Assembly (NCBI GenBank): GCA_903847385.1
Contig: CAINDO010000262.1
Span: 1 to 63,734, forward strand
Direction: 5' to 3'
From: an uncultured Myxococcales bacterium
GTDB lineage: Bacteria > Myxococcota_A > Bradymonadia > UBA7976 > UBA1532
Length of the DNA stretch: 63,734 bases
Numbering within the stretch: position 1 is the first letter of the stretch; the number at the start of each line of letters is the position of its first letter. The position numbers were made by a program, and so were the translations under genes. Shown piece after piece: positions 9,701 through 15,872 of the stretch. The notes under the pieces are model-generated. The model saw nothing but the letters and a program-made list of their open reading frames with translations, searched no databases and was not told where the DNA came from.

Positions 9701-9736
9701 TGCTCGGGCGTGGCCGACGACGGGCGGTGCCGGTAG
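6731..9736 (+). CDS. Surface lipoprotein: lamin-tail, CotH-kinase-like, MopE motifs and two C-type lectin domains
   Basis: 1001 aa. GGAG at 6721-6724 is 6 bases before GTG 6731 but touches ATG 6725, so GTG is preferred. Lipobox Cys is C23 (LTAC). A Gly/Thr/Pro linker with PDAA repeats (about 35-100) is followed by a lamin-tail domain (about 105-230) and a CotH-like kinase fold (about 240-595). The latter keeps GHWD (D469), RNNW (N476/N477) and LPWGVDQTWG (D496) at catalytic and metal positions. MopE-like Asp-rich motifs (600-632, 776-812, about 965-1000) alternate with two C-type lectin domains (649-768, 825-960). Each lectin domain ends in the WNDI...C...LGV.C pattern. Protein kinase activity is inferred from CotH family knowledge. 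Probably a surface adhesion or matrix-modifying protein. Confidence 0.9.
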   Translation: MKRPQEVLGWVSGLGLALGLTACGGGSGDDPAREDAGTGTPGGAGGSTGGTPDATGGSTGGTPRPTPDAARPDQGPPPPDAASPDQGPRPDAAAPPPDAASRPVVPLVLNEIDCHGRDWIELYNPTDAEADVSGYGVTDDATDADRLYRLPSGTTIAARGFLALRQQDQNDDGFEFGIGCAGDESITLAAPDGGLLDAVTLPALGDRYAWGRLPDGEGGFTLTMPTRGAPNQRGEGAGAAYFDPLGRTRVEIELPQPSLDGLAALPYEHVPARVRLAAGGAAPSEWYEVGLHIKGRAGSFRTLDAKSALRIDTNRLRPGQDIDGLKNLTLNNMVQDQSIVHEAATYALFRELGVPAPRLGYAWVTVNGADYGLYLFLETYDDVWLSENFAGTTHLYEGLYGQDLYPEYTGEIDAEEGDPFDRSDYTAIILALDAAAAFPDELMPRTEALIDWDQVTLVMATELYVGHWDGYASTRNNWYIHTDPQGVMRLLPWGVDQTWGYDHPLHQGGGRLFQACMADRDCRTLYDTQIGRVLEAVDRLDLPTFVQNVYAAQRPALEADPRKEYGIETGDAALAGTVDFMRWRRQTVGEAVACVLGRVDPDDDGFFCDQDCAPDDPTVYPGAEDVCGDGIDQDCNGRPDDSPACPDCQERFLGPHRYLVCPNVRDFAQAEQHCRDNGAQLAQIDSAYENIWLWYNAVTTWNQWWWIGGTDEASEGTWTWTTGNPATFLDFLDGQPDNSNEEDCLHYFEWSYQWNDIACGAQLGVLCEDTCAPGEDEDGDGHLRCGDDCWDADPNVHPGAEDVCGDQIDQNCDGVADEGQGCDCVERFLGPHRYVFCHNARNWFDARSYCQSMGMDLPLVDVEGENTWLAARAAEVRPGPWWLGHTDLDHEGSFLGWDAREHWAGLWADGEPNNGGGNEHCAHLIDGTNLWNDIPCDAALGVICEETCPDPQAGDTDGDGVSRCAGDCDDSNRQIRPGARETCGDGLDQDCSGVADDGRCR

Positions 9737-9916
9737 GAGCTTGTCGCCGCAACCGATGCCGATGTGAGGGTGCTCGGGTCGAGGCGACCGCCGAGCGCGC
9801 CTGGACCGACCGACCGAGCCGTAGCCTGAGCTACGGCAACCGAGGGAGGGAAGCCGAAAGCCGGTGGGCGGCCGACACGGGCGGCCGTAGCCGGCGGGGG
9901 TTACGGCGACATGCTC
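9737..9916. repeat. 180-base element bounded by an 18-bp inverted repeat
   Basis: GAGCTTGTCGCCGCAACC (9737-9754) pairs with GGTTACGGCGACATGCTC (9899-9916) at 16 of 18 positions. The left arm starts right after the stop of the lectin lipoprotein; the right arm ends 14 bases before the stop of the convergent DUF1841 gene. Inside are GGTCG-AGG-CGACC (9777-9789), a perfect 8-bp hairpin (9818-9837) and a second GCCGTA...TACGGC pairing (about 9884-9906). No gene is visible in it. It could be a structured RNA, a MITE-like element or an elaborate bidirectional terminator. Confidence 0.6.
9818..9837. terminator. Perfect 8-bp hairpin between convergent genes
   Basis: GCCGTAGC, loop CTGA, GCTACGGC. It lies inside the 9737-9916 inverted-repeat element, between two genes whose 3' ends face each other. 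There is no T run on either side. Confidence 0.45.
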
Positions 9917-9930
9917 CTCACGCCCCGAGT

Positions 9931-10491
9931 TCAGCGACGCGCGGCGGGTTTGCCCTTGCTCGGCGGCGCGACCTCGTAGCCGAGCTTCTCCCAGAGTTTC
10001 TTCGTCTTCAGCGGCCACAGCGTCTTGAGCGTGGCCCCGTAGGCCTTGAGGTCGAACTGCGGCGGCGAGTCCGGCGTGGCGTGCTGCGCGGCCCAGGCCA
10101 GGTGGCGCTGGAACACGTTGATCATCATGTGCACCACGTCGTGGCGGTCGTCCCCGGCGCGCAGGCGCATGCGGTAGAAGACCTCGGCCTCGGGCGGGTT
10201 CTGGTGGAAGATCTGCGAGCCGACGATGAAGTGGAACGTGAGGTGGGCGAAGGGGTTCTCCTCGCCCTTGGGCAGGTGCTCGTCCTGGCCGGCGCCGAAG
10301 AGCTCCATCGTCTCGAAGAACTCGAAGTACTCGGGGTGGTCGGCCATGGCGCGGCCCAGGTAGGTCTCCGGGCCCTCGAGCGTGGCTCCGGCGCGCATCT
10401 TCTCCCACACCCGGGCCAGGGTCAGGCGGTCGACGCCCTGCATCTCGACGACGACCTCGCGCTGGCCGCCCGCTCCTGCTGAATCGCTCAT
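9931..10491 (-). CDS. DUF1841 family protein
   Basis: 186 aa. It matches the DUF1841 layout: RVWEKMRAG (28-35), HPEYFEFFE (52-60), ENPFAHLTFHFIVGSQ (78-93), NPP (98-100), then a helix with HDVVHMMINVFQRHLAWAAQ. The family's biochemical role is unknown. The conserved His residues might bind metal. A Lys/Pro/Arg-rich tail extends beyond the usual length of about 145 aa. Its ATG overlaps the stop of a 24-codon mini-ORF that in turn overlaps the mltG stop, so it should be translated with mltG. Confidence 0.85.
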   Translation of the reverse strand: MSDSAGAGGQREVVVEMQGVDRLTLARVWEKMRAGATLEGPETYLGRAMADHPEYFEFFETMELFGAGQDEHLPKGEENPFAHLTFHFIVGSQIFHQNPPEAEVFYRMRLRAGDDRHDVVHMMINVFQRHLAWAAQHATPDSPPQFDLKAYGATLKTLWPLKTKKLWEKLGYEVAPPSKGKPAARR

Positions 10492-10572
10492 GGTTTGCCC
10501 CCCCCGCCGCGCCGAGCGCGGTCGGCCCCCCCGAGGGGGCTTCGCTCACGGTGTTCGCTCATGGTTTGCCCC
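10484..10572. repeat. Duplicated 18-bp stop/start junction
   Basis: TCGCTCATGGTTTGCCCC occurs at 10484-10501 and again at 10555-10572, 71 bases apart. On the minus strand each copy carries the end of one frame (Gly-Lys-Pro-stop) and the start codon of the next. The arrangement suggests that a short segment was duplicated between mltG and the DUF1841 gene. Confidence 0.75.
10488..10562 (-). CDS. 24-aa mini-ORF between mltG and the DUF1841 gene
   Basis: ATG 10562 overlaps the mltG stop (ATGA), and the TGA at 10488-10490 overlaps the DUF1841 start. The peptide begins MSEHRERSPLGG and ends GGGGKP, the same Gly-Lys-Pro that ends MltG. It may be only a by-product of the duplicated junction that keeps ribosomes reading through to the next gene. 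No function can be assigned. Confidence 0.35.
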   Translation of the reverse strand: MSEHRERSPLGGADRARRGGGGKP

Positions 10573-11584
10573 TCAGGTATCGGTCGACGGCGGCGTCGTG
10601 CTCTTCCCACGTGCTGCTGAAGTAGTGCTCGCCGGTGCCATCGCGCTTGGCGACGAAGTAGAGCAGCGACGCGGCGTTGCCGGTCGTGGCGGGGCGCAGG
10701 GCGGCGTCGAGCGAGGCCCGGCCGGGGTTGGCGATGGCCGTCGGCGGCAGGGCCGGGATGATGTACGTGCTGTACGGGTTGTCTTTGTCTTTGCAGTAGC
10801 GCGGGTGCGGGACCTCTTTGTAGTTCACCGCGCTGTAGACGCAGGTGGGGTCCGTCTCGAGTTTCATGCCCTTGGCCAGGCGGTTGTAGAACACCCGGGC
10901 GATCAGACCGCGGTCCTTCTCCGACTGCGCCTCCTTCTCCACGAGCGAGGCCAGGATGAACAGACGGCGCCGGGCGTCCGCGTCCTGCCGCAGGGTGTTC
11001 TCCTCGGGCGCGCCGCGCACCAGCTCCTCGAACACGGCCTCGCCCCGCTGCGTGAGCACACCCACGACCTCGGCCAGGGGCGCGCCGACCTTGATCCAGT
11101 AGGTGTCCGGGAACAGATGCCCCTCGAGATCCTCGCGCTCGACCTTGTCGAGGAACTTCGCGCGGTCCACGAGCTTCACCTCGCTCAGCAGATCGGCGAT
11201 CTGCCAGCGGTTGAAGCCCTCGGGGATGGTGACCTTGATCTGCGGCACCAGACCGCCGGACTGGAGCTTCTCCAGCAGCGCCCGGGGTGTCCAGGCCAGG
11301 TCGAGCTCGTAGTTGCCGGCCTTGATGTTGGTGCCGGCGCCGATGAACCGACCGTAGAGGTCGAACACCAGCCGGTCCCGCACGATGCCCTCGGCCTCGA
11401 GGTTGGCGGCGATCTGCTTGAAGGTCGCGCCCTTCTCGATGGTCACGCGCTTCTTGCCGCCCTCGCCGGCGATGGGCGCGTCGAGGTAACCGGTCGCGCG
11501 TTTCCAGGCATAGAGGCCCGCGCCGCCGAGCAGGAGCGTCACGATCAGGAACGTGTACAGAAAGGTCTTGAGGAACTGCTTCAT
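10559..11584 (-). CDS. mltG: Endolytic peptidoglycan transglycosylase MltG
   Basis: 341 aa, usual for MltG/YceG. One N-terminal membrane anchor (about 5-27), then the LysM-like part (VTIEKGATFKQIAANLEAEGI) and the catalytic domain. LASLVEKEAQ (211-220) holds the catalytic Glu region. Also visible are FPDTY (158-162), ARVFYNRL, METDPT-type KLETDPTCVYS and NPYSTYIIPALPPTAIANPG. It cleaves nascent glycan strands at the outer face of the inner membrane and so sets strand length. A TTGACA promoter lies upstream. Its stop overlaps the mini-ORF leading to DUF1841. Confidence 0.96.
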   Translation of the reverse strand: MKQFLKTFLYTFLIVTLLLGGAGLYAWKRATGYLDAPIAGEGGKKRVTIEKGATFKQIAANLEAEGIVRDRLVFDLYGRFIGAGTNIKAGNYELDLAWTPRALLEKLQSGGLVPQIKVTIPEGFNRWQIADLLSEVKLVDRAKFLDKVEREDLEGHLFPDTYWIKVGAPLAEVVGVLTQRGEAVFEELVRGAPEENTLRQDADARRRLFILASLVEKEAQSEKDRGLIARVFYNRLAKGMKLETDPTCVYSAVNYKEVPHPRYCKDKDNPYSTYIIPALPPTAIANPGRASLDAALRPATTGNAASLLYFVAKRDGTGEHYFSSTWEEHDAAVDRYLRGKP

Positions 11585-11619
11585 GGGCTTTCGGCGGTTT
11601 CGGGCGTTCTCGGGCGGGA

Positions 11620-11648
11620 ACCATCGGCCCTGCCGGGTGCGCTGTCAA
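11620..11648 (-). promoter_or_regulatory. Candidate sigma-70-type promoter of mltG
   Basis: On the minus strand, TTGACA (11648-11643) is followed after 17 bases by GATGGT (11625-11620). The -35 box is a perfect consensus; the -10 box is weak. The predicted leader is about 29 bases. Confidence 0.45.
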
Positions 11649-11771
11649 CCGCGCGCCGGGGCAGCGCGCGCGCGTACAACAACATTGCGCAAACCCGCGC
11701 GCCGTGCGACACAGCGGCGCTCCGCCGGGGCTGATGCCCGGCGGCGTGCAGTGCCCACCCCGGAGGACACG

Positions 11772-13730
11772 ATGTCGATCGCCGCGACCGAGAACGACCA
11801 CAGCGCGAGCCTGCCAGACCTGAAGCAGATCCCCGAGGCGGATCGCGACCGCATCTGGCTCGAGAAGTACTACCAGGGCGACTCGATGAAGCAGCTCACG
11901 CTGCGCGCCGTGGTGATGGGTTCGATCCTCGGCATGATGATGTCGCTGTCGAACCTGTACATCGGCCTGAAGACGGGCTGGGGCCTGGGTGTAGGCATCA
12001 CGGCCTGCATCCTGAGCTACGCGATCTGGACGGCGATGATGCGCATCGGCCTCGTCAAAGAGCAGATGTCCATCCTGGAGAACAACTGCATGCAGTCGAC
12101 GGCGACCAGCGCCGGCGTCTCCACGGGCGGCACCATGGTCTCGGCCATCTCGGCCCACCTGATGCTCACGGGGCAGCACATCTCCTGGCCCGTGCTCGGC
12201 GCGTGGACGGCCTTCCTGGCGCTGCTGGGCGTGTCCATGGCCGTGCCCATGAAGCGCCAGATGATCAACCGCGAGCAGCTCAAGTTCCCCTCGGGCATCG
12301 CCGCCGCCGAGACGCTCCGCAGCCTGCACGCCGCGGGCGGCGAGGCGCTGGTCAAGGCCAAGGCCCTGTTCGTGGCCATGGGCGTCGGTGGTGTGTCGGC
12401 CTTCTGGCAGACGGGCCTGGGGCCCCTGCTGAGCAAGGCCGGCGTGGCCGCGGAGACGGTCGCCAAGGTCGTGCTCCCCGGTGACATCGAGTTGAAGGCC
12501 AAACTCTTCGGCAAGCCCCTGGCCGCCCTGGGCATCTCGCTCCCCGTGGATCCCCTGATGACGGCCGCCGGCATGATCGTCGGCATGCGCACCTCGCTGT
12601 CGATGTTCGCCTCGGGTTTCGTGCTCTTCGGCGTCATCGGCCCCTGGCTGGACGACGCCGGCATCCTCAAGGAGATGCACGCCGCGGGTGCGCTGGCCAA
12701 CGAGAACCTCACGTCCGGCAACATCCGCAAGTGGGGCCTGTGGACGGGCTCGTCGATGATGGTGGCCGCCGGTCTGACGGCCGTCGCCTTCCAGTGGCGC
12801 AGCATGTTCAACGCCCTGGTCCGCGCCAAGGATCTGTTCGGCGGGGGCGCGGGCGCCGCGTCCACCCGGACCATCGACGTCGTCGGCCACATCGAGGTCC
12901 CCAACTCCTGGTTCGCCATCGGCACGGGCGTCTCCGGCCTCGGCTGCGTGCTCATCATGCACAGCGAGTGGGACATCCCCTATTACTGGGGCGTCGTGGC
13001 GGTGGCCATGGCCTTCGTGCTCTCGCTGGTCGCCTGCCGCGCCACGGGTGAGACGGACACCACGCCCATCGGCGCCATGGGCAAGGTCACCCAGCTCTTC
13101 TACGGCATGGTGATCCCCAACAAGGCCATCCCCAACCTGATGACCGCCGGTGTCACCGCCGGCGCCGCCGGCGCCGCCGCCGACCTGCTCACGGACCTCA
13201 AGGCCGGCTACCTGCTCGGCGCCAACGCCCGCCAGCAGACCATCGCCCAGATGATCGGCATCATCGGCGGCACCCTGGCCATCGTGCCGGCCTGGTATCT
13301 GTTCGTGCCCGACGCCTCGCACCTGGGCACCGAGCAGTTCCCCGCCCCCGCCGCCGAGGTCTGGAAGAGTGTCGCCGAGCTGCTCTCGCGCGGTCTGGCG
13401 TCGATCCACCCCACGATCCTGAACGGCATCATCGTCGGCGCCGCCATCGGCGTGGCCCTCACGCTGGCCGAGGGCCTGCGCCTGGTGCCGCAGAAGCTCC
13501 GCGGCTACATGCCTTCGGCCACGGGCCTGGGCCTCGGCATGGTCATCCCCCTGGGCAACAGCGTGTCGTTCCTCCTCGGCGCCATCATCACCTGGGCCTG
13601 GATGAAGAAGAACGAGAAGTCCTGCGACCGCCTGATGGTGCCCATCGCCTCGGGTGTCGTGGCCGGCTGCAGCCTGATGTCGGTGCTGATCATGGTCCTG
13701 CAGGCCACGGGTGTGCTGCCCCTCGAGTGA
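11772..13730 (+). CDS. OPT family oligopeptide transporter
   Basis: 652 aa. GGAGG is 6 bases before ATG 11772. After a polar N-terminus come many hydrophobic segments typical of OPT proteins, with LTLRAVVMGSILGMMMSLSNLYIGLKTGWG at the first and QSTATSAGVSTGG, KFPSGIAAAETLRSLH and PSATGLGLGMVIPL later. OPT proteins of this prokaryotic branch take up oligopeptides or metal chelates through the inner membrane; substrate unknown. It is divergent from mltG and followed by a serine hydrolase, an order that could fit peptide or cell-wall fragment recycling (inference). Confidence 0.93.
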   Translation: MSIAATENDHSASLPDLKQIPEADRDRIWLEKYYQGDSMKQLTLRAVVMGSILGMMMSLSNLYIGLKTGWGLGVGITACILSYAIWTAMMRIGLVKEQMSILENNCMQSTATSAGVSTGGTMVSAISAHLMLTGQHISWPVLGAWTAFLALLGVSMAVPMKRQMINREQLKFPSGIAAAETLRSLHAAGGEALVKAKALFVAMGVGGVSAFWQTGLGPLLSKAGVAAETVAKVVLPGDIELKAKLFGKPLAALGISLPVDPLMTAAGMIVGMRTSLSMFASGFVLFGVIGPWLDDAGILKEMHAAGALANENLTSGNIRKWGLWTGSSMMVAAGLTAVAFQWRSMFNALVRAKDLFGGGAGAASTRTIDVVGHIEVPNSWFAIGTGVSGLGCVLIMHSEWDIPYYWGVVAVAMAFVLSLVACRATGETDTTPIGAMGKVTQLFYGMVIPNKAIPNLMTAGVTAGAAGAAADLLTDLKAGYLLGANARQQTIAQMIGIIGGTLAIVPAWYLFVPDASHLGTEQFPAPAAEVWKSVAELLSRGLASIHPTILNGIIVGAAIGVALTLAEGLRLVPQKLRGYMPSATGLGLGMVIPLGNSVSFLLGAIITWAWMKKNEKSCDRLMVPIASGVVAGCSLMSVLIMVLQATGVLPLE

Positions 13731-13769
13731 GCTTGCCCGCGGGCCGGTGTTTGTGGGCAGATGGCGCCC

Positions 13770-15866
13770 ATGAAAACGCACCTGCTCCGCCTGACCACCC
13801 TGCTCGCCTTCACCGCCTGCGGCGCCACCCCCGAGGTCGCGCCGCCGGCCCCCGCCGCGCCGGCCCCGCCGGTGCCGATGTCGGTCGCGCCGGCGAGCAC
13901 CCCGGCGTCCGCCCCGGCGACCGTCGAGACCCGGACCCAGGCCGAGGACGGCCCGCTCGAGACCGCCAGCGGCGCCACCTGGCCCGTGGCCGCGGGCTGG
14001 AGCATCACCCGCACCACCAGCGCCGACGCCGCGTCGCCGCTGTATGTGTTGCGCGACCCGGAGAAGGGCGTGGCGCTCGTCATCGACGAGGCGACCGGCG
14101 TCGCTCCGGCCGAGGCCATCGCGCGGGCGTGGCAGCGGTTCTCACCGGGCTTCGCGCTGCCGGCGAAACAGACCATCACACCGCCGCCGGCGCAGTGGGA
14201 CGAGGTCGTCCAGACGACCTATGAGACCCCGAGCGGCTCGAACCGGCTGGCCATCGGGCTGGCGCGCCGCAAGGGCGACCGCGTGTGGGTCAACCTGATC
14301 GACGCCGACGCCGCCGTGATGGAGCGGCGCGGCGCGCAGTTGCAGAACACCGTGGAGCGCGTGAAGGCCCCCGGCGTCGAGGACGAGACCTGGGCCGACC
14401 GCAAGCCGAATCCGCTGACGGGCGACCGCAAGGCCGCCTTCGTGGCGTTCGTGGAGTCCACGCGCGCGGCGCTGCGGGTGCCCGGGGCCGCTGTCGCCGT
14501 GGTGCAGGACGGGCAGGTCGTGCTCGAGCAGGGGTTCGGCGTGCGCGAGGTCGGACGCGCCCCGGGCAAGGCGGACAGCGTCACCGCCGAGACTCCGTTC
14601 TTCATCGGCTCGACCACGAAGAGTCTGTCGACGCTCCTGATGGCTCGCGCGGTCGAGGCGGGTCTGTTCACCTGGGACACCCCCGTGAAGCAGGTGCTGC
14701 CCGGGTTCACGCTGGGGGACGCCGCGCTCGCCGACCGGATGACGATGCGCAACCTGGTCTGCGGCTGCACGGGTATCCCCCGGGCGGACATGGAGCTGCT
14801 CTTCTCGTTCAAGGACGTCACGCCCGAGGGTCTGATGGCCTCGATGTCCACGCTGACACCGACGACGGCCTTCGGCGAGACCTTCCAATACAACAACCAG
14901 CTCGTCGCGGCGGCCGGGTTCGCCGCCGGGCACGCGTTCTTCCCCAAGCTGTCGCTCGGCGCGGCCTACGACAAGGCCCTGCGCGCACAGGTGCTCGTGC
15001 CGCTGGGCATGACCCGCAGCACGCCGGACTACGCCGAGGCGGTGAAGCTCGGCGTCGTGTCGAGCCACGGCGACGACATCCACGGGCAGAGCGCCGCGCT
15101 GCGGGCCACGATGGAGCGTTTCACCGTGCCGCTGCGGCCGTCCGGAGGCGTGGCCTCGACGGCGCACGACATGGCCAAGTACCTGCAAGCCGAGCTCGCG
15201 CGGGGCAAGAGCGTGACGGGCGCGCAGGTGGCCAGCGAGGCGAACGTGCTGCTGCGGCGCACGCCCCAGATCAAGATCGGCGAGGACCGCGGCTACGGCA
15301 TGGGCCTGGCAGTGGGCAAGACCAAGGGGCTGTCGTTCGTGGAGCACGGCGGAGCCACGTTCGGGCAGTTCACCACGTTCTTCTTCCTGCCGGACGCCGG
15401 CCTGGGCCTTGTGGTGCTGACCAACGGCCCCGGGCCCCTGGGTTCGCTCGTGCGGCGGCGCCTGATGGAGCTGGTGTTCGACGGCCGCCCCGAGGCCGAG
15501 GCCGCCCTGGTGTTCACCCTGGCCGAGCAGAAGAAGGCCGTGGCGCGCAACGAGGCCGAGCTGGGGCCGCCGGAGCCGGAGGCCGCGCAGCGCGCGCTCC
15601 TGGGCACCTACCGCGATGCGCGCCTCGGCGACGTGCGCGTGGTGTTCGAGCGCGGCGAGCTGCTCCTCGACGTCGGCGAGTGGCGCAGCCGGTTGGGCTG
15701 GCAGAAGCGGACGGACGGCGGCAAACCCGACCTGGTGCTGCTCGATCCGCCCGTCGCCGGCCTGCCCTTCGAGCGGCTGGAGGCCGACGGCAAGACCTCA
15801 CTGCGCCTCACAATCGGGCAGCACCAGTACACGTTCGCGCCGGTGCCGACCCATCGGGGGAAGTGA
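13770..15866 (+). CDS. Class C beta-lactamase-like serine hydrolase, lipoprotein
   Basis: 698 aa from ATG 13770 (ATG 13761 is a possible earlier start). Lipobox Cys is in LLAFTAC, followed by an Ala/Pro linker. An extra N-terminal domain (about 60-200) precedes the S12 fold. The fold has the SxxK nucleophile motif STTK (S281-K284), the Tyr motif YNN (374-376) and HGG in VEHGGATFGQF, standing in for KTG. A C-terminal domain of about 130 residues resembles the beta-barrel extensions of D-aminopeptidase-type family members. It probably hydrolyses D-amino-acid peptides or esters at the outer membrane; true beta-lactamase activity is unproven. Confidence 0.9.
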   Translation: MKTHLLRLTTLLAFTACGATPEVAPPAPAAPAPPVPMSVAPASTPASAPATVETRTQAEDGPLETASGATWPVAAGWSITRTTSADAASPLYVLRDPEKGVALVIDEATGVAPAEAIARAWQRFSPGFALPAKQTITPPPAQWDEVVQTTYETPSGSNRLAIGLARRKGDRVWVNLIDADAAVMERRGAQLQNTVERVKAPGVEDETWADRKPNPLTGDRKAAFVAFVESTRAALRVPGAAVAVVQDGQVVLEQGFGVREVGRAPGKADSVTAETPFFIGSTTKSLSTLLMARAVEAGLFTWDTPVKQVLPGFTLGDAALADRMTMRNLVCGCTGIPRADMELLFSFKDVTPEGLMASMSTLTPTTAFGETFQYNNQLVAAAGFAAGHAFFPKLSLGAAYDKALRAQVLVPLGMTRSTPDYAEAVKLGVVSSHGDDIHGQSAALRATMERFTVPLRPSGGVASTAHDMAKYLQAELARGKSVTGAQVASEANVLLRRTPQIKIGEDRGYGMGLAVGKTKGLSFVEHGGATFGQFTTFFFLPDAGLGLVVLTNGPGPLGSLVRRRLMELVFDGRPEAEAALVFTLAEQKKAVARNEAELGPPEPEAAQRALLGTYRDARLGDVRVVFERGELLLDVGEWRSRLGWQKRTDGGKPDLVLLDPPVAGLPFERLEADGKTSLRLTIGQHQYTFAPVPTHRGK

Positions 15867-15872
15867 GGGGGC

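Noticed and set aside
10488..13781. 1097-codon minus-strand open frame covering the OPT transporter
   Set aside because: It is His/Arg/Gly-rich shadow sequence typical of GC-rich DNA. The plus-strand OPT protein has clear family motifs; only the last 24 codons coincide with the mini-ORF.
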